Positions 24,211-31,750 of a DNA stretch of 39,531 nt are shown one piece after another. How positions within the stretch are numbered: the stretch's first letter is position 1; each line of letters starts with the position of its first letter. The notes beneath the pieces were generated by a model. That model did no database searches and was not told where the DNA came from. It saw only the letters and a program-made list of their open reading frames with translations. The translations under genes and the position numbers were made by a program. The DNA comes from CAMLDH01 sp966250375 (GTDB taxonomy: Bacteria; Pseudomonadota; Gammaproteobacteria; Burkholderiales; Burkholderiaceae_D), in the NCBI GenBank assembly GCA_966250375.1, contig CBINHE010000036.1, positions 1 to 39,531 on the forward strand. The letters run 5' to 3'.

Positions 24211-24765
24211 TTAATAATCCAGTCCCCAGTCTACCGTAATCTTTTTTGCCTTTTGATCGACCGTCTTGACGAATTGATCGACAAACGGAATCAAGCGTTC
24301 TTGCGGCGCTTTTTCAGGGCCCGGAACGGGCGGCACTTCCACCCGTAGAATCGGATGTGCACCATTGTCCATCATGTCCTTGACCAGCCCTAGAGTCTCG
24401 CCCTGCAGGTTAATGACTTCCAAGCCCAGCAAATCAACCCAGTAAAACTCATCATCTGACAGTGCCGGGAAATGACTACGCGAAATTTGCACTGACGCGC
24501 CCTTGAGCGCTTCTGCCGCATCCCGGCCTGCCACCCCCATCAAGCGAGCAACCACATCCCCGCTGTGATCTTTGGACTGCATCATTTCCACATCATGAAA
24601 ATCCGGCTTATCCAGCCACCACGTCTTGGCATGCAGCAGCGCATCGGCATCGGCCGAATAAGGCTTGATCCGTACCCAGCCTTGAAGACCATAAGCGCCG
24701 GACACATACCCTACAAGCACTAGATCTTCAGGGATTCGCCCCCCCAATGCGGTCTTGCGCGACAA
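24211..24765 (-). CDS. rimM: Ribosome maturation factor RimM
   Basis: A 184-residue RimM that binds S19 and helps mature the 3' domain of 16S rRNA. The N-terminal RimM barrel reads LVLVGYVSGAYGLQGWVRIK, and the C-terminal PRC barrel reads EFYWVDLLGLEVINLQGE, then LIPFVDQFVKTVD. The frame begins at TTG 24765, three bases after the rpsP stop. No ATG is available before the conserved VGYVSGAYG, so a TTG start and tight coupling to rpsP is the best reading. A GTG ten codons or more downstream would cut into the barrel. Confidence 0.94.
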   Translation of the reverse strand: MSRKTALGGRIPEDLVLVGYVSGAYGLQGWVRIKPYSADADALLHAKTWWLDKPDFHDVEMMQSKDHSGDVVARLMGVAGRDAAEALKGASVQISRSHFPALSDDEFYWVDLLGLEVINLQGETLGLVKDMMDNGAHPILRVEVPPVPGPEKAPQERLIPFVDQFVKTVDQKAKKITVDWGLDY

Positions 24766-24768
24766 AAC

Positions 24769-25023
24769 TTAAACAGCGGCTTTCTTGCCAGCTTCGCTGA
24801 CCAGACGTGCAACGGTCGGCGACAATTGTGCGCCCACACCTTGCCAATAAGCCAAACGGTCTTGCACAATGCGGAAGCCTTGCTCTGCACCGGAGGCCAC
24901 CGGATTGTAAAACCCGATGCGTTCAATAAAGCGACCGTCGCGGCGATTGCGCGAATCAGTGGCAACAATGTTATAAAAAGGGCGCTTTTTTGCACCACCA
25001 CGAGCTAAACGAATAACGACCAT
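24769..25023 (-). CDS. rpsP: 30S ribosomal protein S16
   Basis: An 84-residue bS16. VVIRLARGGAKKRPFYNIVA, DSRNRRDGRFIERIGFYNP and LDRIAYW-like QDRLAYWQGVGAQLS are diagnostic. ATG 25023 is the conserved start. The frame remains open upstream to 25170 but that portion is leader DNA containing the promoter. It is the first gene of the rpsP-rimM-trmD-rplS operon. Confidence 0.97.
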   Translation of the reverse strand: MVVIRLARGGAKKRPFYNIVATDSRNRRDGRFIERIGFYNPVASGAEQGFRIVQDRLAYWQGVGAQLSPTVARLVSEAGKKAAV

Positions 25024-25037
25024 AATATTTCCAAAAA

Positions 25038-25093
25038 GTGTTCGAACACGGAAAAAGCCGAGAATTATAGCCCAGTTTATCGCCAAACTGCAA
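25038..25093 (-). promoter_or_regulatory. Promoter and palindrome of the rpsP operon leader
   Basis: On the minus strand, TTGCAG (25093-25088), an 18-base spacer and TATAAT (25069-25064) form a sigma70-type promoter. Between it and the rpsP ATG lies the perfect 12-base palindrome GTGTTCGAACAC (25038-25049), in the transcribed leader. Confidence 0.6.
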
Positions 25094-25345
25094 GACCCAT
25101 GACAAGCTGCGCATTCCGCCCTCTGCATCCATCTTTTATTTCCCCCATAGGACTGTGCCAGTTGAGGCAAGCCCTTTACTACAACAAGACTGCTACACTA
25201 TCGCAGATTCCATCTAGGCAAGCACTGATGTTTGCAGGCTATTGATATATATCCGGTACAGGATATAAATTTATTCAGATAAATTAGCGGAAAACCCGCT
25301 ATTTTTGCATACTCGATTATTATCAACTTTATACATTGATGCACT
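25094..25345. other. Divergent intergenic region rpsP / TM2
   Basis: With the promoter region above, this makes about 320 bases without a gene. A small inverted repeat, TATATCC / GGATATA, lies at 25248-25254 and 25261-25267 in AT-rich DNA, upstream of the TM2 gene. Nothing else is recognised. Confidence 0.4.
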
Positions 25346-25762
25346 ATGGCCAGCCCACATAAAAACAAGACCCTTGCAACTTTCCTCGCCAGCGTATTCG
25401 GCAGCCTGGGTGTGCATCGATTTTATTTATATGGGAGTAGGGATTTCTGGGCTTGGGCACATTTTCTTACCGTACCGATCTCGATCTTAATGGTTGCATC
25501 CGGTACAGGCTACCCCATTATTTTCCTTGCAAGCCTGTTTATTTTCTCGGTACTAGCCAGCTTTATTGAGGCGCTCGTAACTGGGTTAACACCCGATGAT
25601 AAATGGGACGCATTGCATAACGACAATTCGGGGCAGCAATCCGATTCCGGCTGGCCCCTTGCGCTATTGCTAGTACTTACTGTTGGCGTAGGTGCGGTGG
25701 CGTTGATTGCAATGATGGCCCGAACTTTTGACTTGTTGTATACCGGCGGCGCTTACGGCTGA
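25346..25762 (+). CDS. TM2-domain membrane protein
   Basis: A 138-residue protein with a TM2 domain (PF05154) at residues 6-75. The first helix with the conserved loop reads TFLASVFGSLGVHRFYLYGS, where LGxHRFYLG is the family signature, and a second helix follows. A third hydrophobic segment (PLALLLVLTVGVGAVALIAM) lies near residues 104-123. TM2 proteins are small membrane proteins of unknown role. It is divergent from the ribosomal operon and convergent with the DUF1059 gene. The ATG at 25346 lacks a strong Shine-Dalgarno. Confidence 0.85.
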   Translation: MASPHKNKTLATFLASVFGSLGVHRFYLYGSRDFWAWAHFLTVPISILMVASGTGYPIIFLASLFIFSVLASFIEALVTGLTPDDKWDALHNDNSGQQSDSGWPLALLLVLTVGVGAVALIAMMARTFDLLYTGGAYG

Positions 25763-25860
25763 GCTGTTATAGCAGCCGCATCGCGTATGTTTGAGAGATT
25801 CAAGGTCAGGCCAAACCAAGAGCATTAAGACAACATAACTTGTTGCTCTAGCGAATAACG

Positions 25861-26079
25861 TCACGCCCCCTGATGACGCGGACTTTCGATAGGCGGTGTA
25901 CCTTCCTTGAACAACTGTTGAAGCTGTTGCCGGAGTTCCGGTGTATCTTCGTGCCTGTGTAACGACACCGCATGCTGCACTGCCGCCTCCAGCAACTCTT
26001 GATCGGAGTCGGCACATAACGCAACCGTGCAATTCATTTCACTTGGGTATTCGCGGCAATCGATATATTTGCGAGCCAT
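25861..26079 (-). CDS. DUF1059 domain protein
   Basis: A 72-residue protein of the DUF1059 family (PF06348). MARKYIDCREYPSEMNCTVA with its paired cysteines, ADSDQELLEAAVQHAVSLH and HEDTPELRQQLQQLFKEG are the conserved blocks. The start at ATG 26079 has an excellent GGAGG site. An open extension to 26157 is unsupported. Members are small soluble proteins of unknown function. Confidence 0.88.
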   Translation of the reverse strand: MARKYIDCREYPSEMNCTVALCADSDQELLEAAVQHAVSLHRHEDTPELRQQLQQLFKEGTPPIESPRHQGA

Positions 26080-26235
26080 GACAGCCTCCAGAAATAAAAC
26101 GACAAACATTGTAATGGGATGAAATGCGCACTTATCTGACAACGCGTCGTGACACAACCATCAGATTATTTTATAAACAATAAAATTTGCGAGATCAATG
26201 ATCTTGAAGTAACAAGCCATACATGTTTTGCGCGC

Positions 26236-26676
26236 CTAAACTGAAATGCTCGTGGTCTCCAGCAGTTGGCATCCATCTATTTTCCAATTGCCATCCGCAT
26301 CTTGTTGCATCTTGTAAATGGCAACCCACACGTGGTTATCTTGATCCGTTATCCGGACAATCTGAATGATGTAGCCATCAATGACTTCAGTGTTGGAAAA
26401 TATGGCGCGCCGATTGCGATAAATAGGTGTGTACTCTTCCTGGATCATGCGCAGGAAATCGTCAGCGCTGCCAATGAGCGACTGCATCTCCGCCGTTGCC
26501 AATGCAAAGGCTTTTGCTGCATCATCGTCGGCAAAGGCATTCAATTGTGCCTGCACCACCGCTTGTATGGCTTTTGCGTCGACCTCACCTACTTCCGCCG
26601 CCATTGCGCCACTCATCCAGCACGGCATTCCGAGTCGAAACAACAGACTAATTATTATCAACGCTCTGCGTTTCAT
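26236..26676 (-). CDS. DUF4864 domain protein, exported
   Basis: A 146-residue protein. Residues 1-26 (MKRRALIIISLLFRL, then MAA-E) form a probable signal peptide. The remainder resembles DUF4864 (PF16156): AIQAVVQAQLNAFADDDAAK, AFALATAEMQSLIGSADDF, MIQEEYTPIYRNRRAIFSN, VRITDQDNHVWVAIYKMQQ and the terminal WKIDGCQLLE. It is a small cone-shaped NTF2-like fold in related proteins. The role is unknown. ATG 26676 follows a GGGGGA tract; the upstream open frame to 26826 is not conserved. Confidence 0.83.
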   Translation of the reverse strand: MKRRALIIISLLFRLGMPCWMSGAMAAEVGEVDAKAIQAVVQAQLNAFADDDAAKAFALATAEMQSLIGSADDFLRMIQEEYTPIYRNRRAIFSNTEVIDGYIIQIVRITDQDNHVWVAIYKMQQDADGNWKIDGCQLLETTSISV

Positions 26677-26852
26677 AATCGTCCCCCGACATGAAGACGT
26701 ATTGAATCCAGTATAAAGTGGATTGCGAAACGCGCGTGAATATCCCCGGAAGCGGATGACATTTCGCAAGATGGGGGAAGCGATGCAGGCCTCGACAAAA
26801 AAAGCAACCCTCAAGTTGCCTTTCATGATGATTCTAAAGTGTCGTCAGGCCG

Positions 26853-28643
26853 TTAGAATTGATCTTCCGTCAGCGCCAATACACCAGCGCTGCCTTCGAC
26901 AATCGCCGCGCGGTAGCCGGACGCTTGCGACAGAATATGATCGGCAAAGAAGCGTGCAGTAGCAATCTTTGCCTGATAAAACCTGGGATCGCCTTCCCCT
27001 GCTTTCAACTTCTGCTCAGCAACCAGCGCAGCGCGTGCCATTTGCCAACCACCCAATACGATGCCGGCCAGCTTCAGATACAACACGCTACCCGCGAACA
27101 CGCTCTTGATATCGGACTTGGTATTGATCACAACAAAATTGATAACCTCTTCCAATGCTTTCGAACCGGCTGCGAGCTGGCTGCGAATCACGGCTAGATC
27201 CTCTGCCGTACAGAAGGTAAGATCGGCTTCGGTTTTACGCACTTGCACGAGAATGCCTTTTGCAGTCGCGCCGCCGTCGCGCACCGTTTTGCGGCCGACC
27301 AGATCGTTTGCCTGGATCGCGGTCGTGCCTTCATAGATCGTCAGAATGCGTGCATCGCGATAGTACTGCGCCGCCCCCGTTTCTTCGATAAAACCCATGC
27401 CGCCGTGAACCTGCACGCCAGTCGATGCAACATCAATCGACATCTCGGTCGACCAACCTTTGACAATCGGCACCATGTACTCATAGAACGCTTGGTTCGT
27501 CTTGCGCGTTGCCTCGTCCACATGGTGGTGTGCAGCATCAAATGCTGCCGCCGTCACATACGCGAGCGCACGCGCGCCTTCGGTTTGCGCGCGCATCGAC
27601 ATCAGCATGCGGCGCACGTCCGGATGATGAATGATCTCCACTGGGCCGGACGAACCGGCAAGGTCGCGCGATTGCACGCGGTCTTTCGCATATTGCACAG
27701 CCTTCTGGTACGCGCGCTCCGCTACGCCCACACCTTGCATGCCGACTGCAAAACGCGCTGCATTCATCATGATGAACATGTATTCGAGGCCGCGATTTTC
27801 TTCCCCGACCAGCGTGCCGATAGCGCCGCCGTGATCACCAAATTGCATTACCGCAGTCGGGCTGGCCTTGATACCCAGTTTGTGCTCGATTGATACGCAG
27901 TGCACGTCGTTGCGCTCGCCGAGCGAACCATCCGCATTGACCAGAAATTTCGGAACGACAAACAGCGAAATGCCTTTGACGCCTTCCGGCGCGGTCGGCG
28001 TGCGGGCCAACACGAGATGGATGATGTTCTCCCCCATGTCGTGTTCGCCGTAGGTGATGAAAATCTTGGTACCGAAAATTTTGTATGTGCCGCCTTGCTG
28101 CGGCATCGCACGCGAGCGCACCAGCGCCAAGTCGGAGCCGGCTTGCGGCTCAGTCAGGTTCATCGTGCCGGTCCATTTGCCGGAGATCAGGTTCGGCAGG
28201 TAGGTCTGCTTCTGTTCATCGCTACCGGCCGTCATCAATGCCTCGATCGCACCATCAGTCAGCAACGGACACAATGCAAACGACAAGTTGGCGGAATTGA
28301 GCATCTCGATGCAGGGTGTCGCTACCAACTTCGACAAGCCCTGCCCACCGAAATCGACCGGATGCTGCACGCCTTGCCACCCCGCTTCGCCGAATGCCTT
28401 GAATGCTTCTTTAAAACCTTTGCTGGTGGTGACCTTGCCGTCGTGCCAGTAGCTCGGCTCTTTATCACCGGCAAAGTTGAGGGGGGCGACTACTTCACTG
28501 CAAAATTTTGCATTCTCTTCCAGCACCGCGTCCACGGTTTCCGGTGTTGCGTCTTCGCAGCCAGGTAATGCATTCACTTCGGTCAAGCCAGCCAGTTCAT
28601 TGAGCACAAACAGCATGTCTTTCAGCGGTGCGGTGTAGCCCAT
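26853..28643 (-). CDS. Acyl-CoA dehydrogenase (long, DmdC/FadE-type)
   Basis: A 596-residue flavoenzyme that introduces a double bond into acyl-CoA thioesters and passes electrons to ETF. It has the extended layout of the group with an extra N-terminal stretch and a C-terminal Acyl-CoA_dh_C-like domain (PF12806). Motifs are MNLTEPQAGSDLALVRSRA (flavin and substrate binding), KIFITYGEHDMG, FMMNAARFAVGMQG-like IMMNAARFAVGMQGVG, and QVHGGMGFIEETGAAQYYRD. The catalytic base is probably Glu438 in ILTIYEGTTAIQ. The substrate is uncertain; relatives include 3-methylmercaptopropionyl-CoA and medium/long-chain acyl-CoA dehydrogenases. It is downstream of etfB-etfA on the same strand, its electron acceptors. 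GGAGAG precedes ATG 28643. Confidence 0.93.
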   Translation of the reverse strand: MGYTAPLKDMLFVLNELAGLTEVNALPGCEDATPETVDAVLEENAKFCSEVVAPLNFAGDKEPSYWHDGKVTTSKGFKEAFKAFGEAGWQGVQHPVDFGGQGLSKLVATPCIEMLNSANLSFALCPLLTDGAIEALMTAGSDEQKQTYLPNLISGKWTGTMNLTEPQAGSDLALVRSRAMPQQGGTYKIFGTKIFITYGEHDMGENIIHLVLARTPTAPEGVKGISLFVVPKFLVNADGSLGERNDVHCVSIEHKLGIKASPTAVMQFGDHGGAIGTLVGEENRGLEYMFIMMNAARFAVGMQGVGVAERAYQKAVQYAKDRVQSRDLAGSSGPVEIIHHPDVRRMLMSMRAQTEGARALAYVTAAAFDAAHHHVDEATRKTNQAFYEYMVPIVKGWSTEMSIDVASTGVQVHGGMGFIEETGAAQYYRDARILTIYEGTTAIQANDLVGRKTVRDGGATAKGILVQVRKTEADLTFCTAEDLAVIRSQLAAGSKALEEVINFVVINTKSDIKSVFAGSVLYLKLAGIVLGGWQMARAALVAEQKLKAGEGDPRFYQAKIATARFFADHILSQASGYRAAIVEGSAGVLALTEDQF

Positions 28644-28662
28644 TTATACTCTCCAAAAAAAT

Positions 28663-28739
28663 GGACAGGTTTTGCAGCATTGTGTTCGATGACTTTAAAA
28701 AACTCTGTCAACTCAACGACAAATCCGCAAACCCTGCCC
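28663..28739 (-). terminator. Long hairpin with T-run between etfA and acyl-CoA dehydrogenase
   Basis: In the minus-strand RNA, GGGCAGGGTTTGC (28739-28727) can pair with GCAAAACCTGTCC (28675-28663) in 12 of 13 positions counting one G-U pair. An A and seven U residues follow, just ahead of the ribosome site of the dehydrogenase. The loop is about 51 bases. It may partly terminate or attenuate transcription from etfBA. Confidence 0.4.
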
Positions 28740-28777
28740 GTTATTTTTCCAAGTTATTAGAGGCTTCCGAGTCGGTC

Positions 28778-29707
28778 TCAGTCCAGTTCGGAAACCAGCT
28801 GTGGCACCAATTCAAACAGATCGCCCACGATGCCGTAATCAGCTACTGAAAAAATCGGCGCTTCCGGATCCTTGTTGACTGCGACAATCACCTTGGAATC
28901 CTTCATGCCGGCCAGATGCTGGATCGCGCCGGAAATACCAACCGCAATGTACAACTGCGGCGCCACGATCTTGCCGGTCTGGCCGACTTGCCAGTCGTTC
29001 GGCACGAAACCGGCATCGACTGCCGCGCGCGATGCACCCATTGCTGCACCGAGTTTGTCGGCCAGCGGTTCTAGAATTTTGAAGTTGTCGCCTGAACCCA
29101 TGCCGCGGCCACCGGACACGACCACTTTGGCAGCGGTCAATTCCGGACGGTCGGATTTCGCCAACTCACGTGACACGAATACCGACTTACCGGAGTCAGC
29201 CGTGGCCGAAACCGTTTCGACTGCAGCAGAACCGCCAATGGCGGCAGCATCGAAGCCGGTGGTACGCACGGTGATGACCTTAACCGCATCGACCGATTGC
29301 ACGGTGGCGATTGCATTGCCGGCATAGATCGGTCGCTCAAATGTATCGGGCGCATCGACCTTGGTGATTTCAGAGATTTGGGCCACGTCCAGTTTGGCAG
29401 CGACGCGCGGTGCGATGTTTTTGCCGTATGCAGTTGCGGGAGCCAGGATATGCGAATAACTGCCAGCCAGCGCGAGTACCTGTTCGGCGACGTTTTCTGC
29501 CAGACCATCCGCAAATTGTGCGGCGTCGGCCACCAGTACCTTGGCGACGCCGGCGGTTTTCGCTGCAGCTTCTGCAGCAGCGCCGCAGTTGTGACCGGCG
29601 ACGAAGATGTGGACTTCACCACCGCATTGCGCGGCAGCGGTAACGGTATTTAATGTGCTTCCTTTTAACGAAACATTGTCGTGTTCAGCAATGACGAGTG
29701 CGGCCAT
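28778..29707 (-). CDS. etfA: Electron transfer flavoprotein alpha subunit
   Basis: A 309-residue EtfA, which holds the FAD of the ETF heterodimer that carries electrons from acyl-CoA dehydrogenases to the quinone pool. The N-terminal domain (LVIAEHDNVSLKGSTLNTVT) is followed by the FAD-binding C-terminal domain with VVSGGRGMGSGDNFKILEPL, GASRAAVDAGFVPNDWQVGQ, TGKIVAPQLYIAVGISGAIQ and INKDPEAPIF-like VNKDPEAPIFSVADYGIVGD. Length is typical. It lies between etfB and the acyl-CoA dehydrogenase. Confidence 0.97.
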   Translation of the reverse strand: MAALVIAEHDNVSLKGSTLNTVTAAAQCGGEVHIFVAGHNCGAAAEAAAKTAGVAKVLVADAAQFADGLAENVAEQVLALAGSYSHILAPATAYGKNIAPRVAAKLDVAQISEITKVDAPDTFERPIYAGNAIATVQSVDAVKVITVRTTGFDAAAIGGSAAVETVSATADSGKSVFVSRELAKSDRPELTAAKVVVSGGRGMGSGDNFKILEPLADKLGAAMGASRAAVDAGFVPNDWQVGQTGKIVAPQLYIAVGISGAIQHLAGMKDSKVIVAVNKDPEAPIFSVADYGIVGDLFELVPQLVSELD

Positions 29708-29766
29708 GGTGGAAGAATCCTTTGGATTACGGGACAGAGGGGGGCGCCAAGGCTTTATGAGACGTC

Positions 29767-29788
29767 GCAGCGCACCGAATTGCGCTGC
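29767..29788 (-). other. Hairpin in the etfB-etfA spacer
   Basis: GCAGCGCA (29767-29774) and TGCGCTGC (29781-29788) form a perfect 8-bp stem with a six-base loop in the 119-base gap between etfB and etfA. No T-run follows on either strand, so it is probably not a terminator. It could stabilise or separate the two messages. Confidence 0.45.
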
Positions 29789-29826
29789 TGGCGAGGCTCT
29801 GCCCTCAACAAATTAATAAAAAAGTT

Positions 29827-30576
29827 TTAGATGACTTTTGCTTCGTTGCGCAGCTTCGCAACTAACGTCGCGACATCCGACACCTTGATGCCGGCGGAGC
29901 GCTTGGGCGGCTCGGTCACTTTCAATGTCTTCAGGCGCGGCGTCACATCGACATCGAGGTCAGCAGGCTTGAACACGTCGAGTTGTTTTTTCTTGGCCTT
30001 CATGATGTTAGGCAATGTCACATAACGTGGTTCGTTCAGGCGCAAGTCGGTCGTAATAATCGCCGGCAAGGTCAGCGCAATCGTTTCCAGACCCCCATCG
30101 ACTTCACGCGTGACAGTCGCCTTGCCATCTTCCAGTACGACTTTGGAGGCGAAAGTGGCTTGCGGCCAGCCCAATAATGCAGCGAGCATCTGGCCGGTCT
30201 GATTGCAGTCGTCATCGATCGCTTGCTTGCCGAGAATGATCAGTTGCGGTTGCTCCTTGTCAGCCAATGCTTTGAGCAACTTGGCGACCGCCAAAGGTTG
30301 CAGGTCTGCATCGGTTTCAACCAGGATACCGCGATCAGCACCGATGGCCATTGCGGTGCGCAAGGTTTCCTGGCATTGCGTGACGCCACAGGAAACGGCG
30401 ATCACTTCGGTGACTTTGCCGGCCTCTTTCAGACGCATGGCTTCTTCGATGGCGATTTCATCGAAGGGGTTCATCGACATTTTGACGTTGGCGATATCGA
30501 CGCCAGAACCATCGGATTTCACGCGGACCTTGACGTTGAAATCCACCACGCGTTTGACTGGGACCAATACTTTCAT
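29827..30576 (-). CDS. etfB: Electron transfer flavoprotein beta subunit
   Basis: A 249-residue EtfB, the AMP-binding subunit of ETF. MKVLVPVKRVVDFNVKVRVK, MSMNPFDEIAIEEAMRLKEA, AIGADRGILVETDADLQPL, LIILGKQAIDDDCNQTGQML and VTREVDGGLETIALTLPAII are family signatures. The conserved LNEPRYVTLPNIMKAKKK contains the recognition loop and the Lys-rich region known in this subunit. It is first in the etfB-etfA-dehydrogenase cluster. Confidence 0.97.
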   Translation of the reverse strand: MKVLVPVKRVVDFNVKVRVKSDGSGVDIANVKMSMNPFDEIAIEEAMRLKEAGKVTEVIAVSCGVTQCQETLRTAMAIGADRGILVETDADLQPLAVAKLLKALADKEQPQLIILGKQAIDDDCNQTGQMLAALLGWPQATFASKVVLEDGKATVTREVDGGLETIALTLPAIITTDLRLNEPRYVTLPNIMKAKKKQLDVFKPADLDVDVTPRLKTLKVTEPPKRSAGIKVSDVATLVAKLRNEAKVI

Positions 30577-30874
30577 AACTCTGTCCTTGGAAAATAACGA
30601 ATTGACGTAAACGTAAACTAAACAAGATTATAAAAGAGAATTTGCCGCCACGCAGGAATTCAGCACGATCGTTCCATTTAAAGCCTAGAGCTTATGCACT
30701 AAGCAACCTTTATGGAAGATCCAAACCGGGAATTTCGGACCAAACTTGGTCGGCAGAGCGCTACGCCAGTCACTAGTCTAGCCGTGCAGCAAAACGCGCT
30801 TGAATTGGAGAAGGTATATCGCTTGAAATTCAGAAAATTACGCTAATTTTGCCGAATTTATTTAAAAAATAAGC
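30577..30874. other. Intergenic region upstream of etfB
   Basis: About 298 bases hold the etfB upstream region and the end of the tusA message. A perfect 16-base AT-rich palindrome, AAAATAAGCTTATTTT, spans 30866-30881 and overlaps the tusA stop codon. No gene is recognised. Confidence 0.4.
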
Positions 30875-31102
30875 TTATTTTCGTTTCATGAAGAATATGA
30901 ATTCACGATTTTCTTGCGTATGCAACAGCAGCTCATTACCCGTTTGTTTTGAAAAAGCCTGGAAATCGCGCACCGCGCCGGGATCGGTTGCCACCACACG
31001 CAAAACTTGGCCGCTGGTCATGTCGGCCAGCGCCTTTTTTGTCTTTAAGATCGGCAATGGACAATTCAGACCGCGGGCGTCCAGCTCTTTATGAAAATCC
31101 AT
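30875..31102 (-). CDS. TusA-family sulfurtransferase
   Basis: A 75-residue sulfur-carrier protein. The active-site motif is DARGLNCPLPILKTKKAL, with the persulfide-forming Cys14 followed by PxP. The two-layer alpha/beta fold continues with QVLRVVATDPGAVRDFQAF, and the protein ends in FIFFMKRK. E. coli TusA relays sulfur for 2-thiouridine in tRNA wobble positions and for molybdenum cofactor. Paralogues serve other sulfur routes, so the exact role is inferred only from family. It stands downstream of the NUDIX gene, 102 bases away. Confidence 0.9.
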   Translation of the reverse strand: MDFHKELDARGLNCPLPILKTKKALADMTSGQVLRVVATDPGAVRDFQAFSKQTGNELLLHTQENREFIFFMKRK

Positions 31103-31204
31103 GGTCGTATTCTCGAATGAGAGGTGATTTGATCAGATTAAGACGATTCTACCGCAAACCCATGCCTTTGGTGCGCCGCAACAAATTATATTTAAAATGC
31201 AACA

Positions 31205-31735
31205 CTATTGGGACTTTGATTGAGTGGCACCTGGCCATTCCATGAATTCGAACGCCAAGCCGCGTGCACGCATCCAGTCCGCCATTGCATAACCGGTGCC
31301 AGCGCGCCAAGGGCGCAGTTTTTCCGGAGCGATGAGGCGATATTCGACCAGTTCTTCGGACAATTGAATGTCGCCGGATGCTTTCACATGGTAGGCAAGG
31401 ATCAATTCATTCTTGCGGATAAACTCATACACGCCGATCAGCGCAATCTCACTCGCATCGAGATTGGTCTCCTCCTTCAATTCGCGTGCCACGCCCTGCT
31501 CTGGCGTTTCACCGCGCTCCATGAAGCCGGTGATCAGCGCAAAGGTCTTTTCCGGCCATGCAGCGTTGCGCGCCAGCAGGATCCTACCCTCGACTTCGAC
31601 CAGCGCTGCTACCACCGGCAACGGATTGTCCCAATGCGTCCAATGGCCGGAAGGACAAGCGGCGCGATTGAGCCCCCCCTCGATTTTCAGGATGAGCGCC
31701 GAGGCGCAGATCGGACAGTATTTGTACTCGCTCAA
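31205..31735 (-). CDS. NUDIX hydrolase with zinc ribbon
   Basis: A 176-residue protein. A four-Cys/His zinc-ribbon-like start (YKYCPICASAL, then AACPSGHWTHW) precedes the NUDIX domain, as in NADH pyrophosphatase-like and ADP-ribose pyrophosphatase-like enzymes. The NUDIX box is GFMERGETPEQGVARELKEE followed by TNL, with Asn where Gly is usual near its end, while all catalytic Glu residues are kept. The probable substrate is a nucleoside diphosphate derivative. It begins at TTG 31735, 15 bases after the alaS stop, so it is probably co-transcribed with alaS. Confidence 0.88.
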   Translation of the reverse strand: MSEYKYCPICASALILKIEGGLNRAACPSGHWTHWDNPLPVVAALVEVEGRILLARNAAWPEKTFALITGFMERGETPEQGVARELKEETNLDASEIALIGVYEFIRKNELILAYHVKASGDIQLSEELVEYRLIAPEKLRPWRAGTGYAMADWMRARGLAFEFMEWPGATQSKSQ

Positions 31736-31750
31736 GTTAGCACGCTCGAA

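Noticed and set aside
25024..25170. An N-terminal extension of ribosomal protein S16
   Set aside because: It covers the promoter and leader, and S16 universally begins at the MVxIRLAR position.
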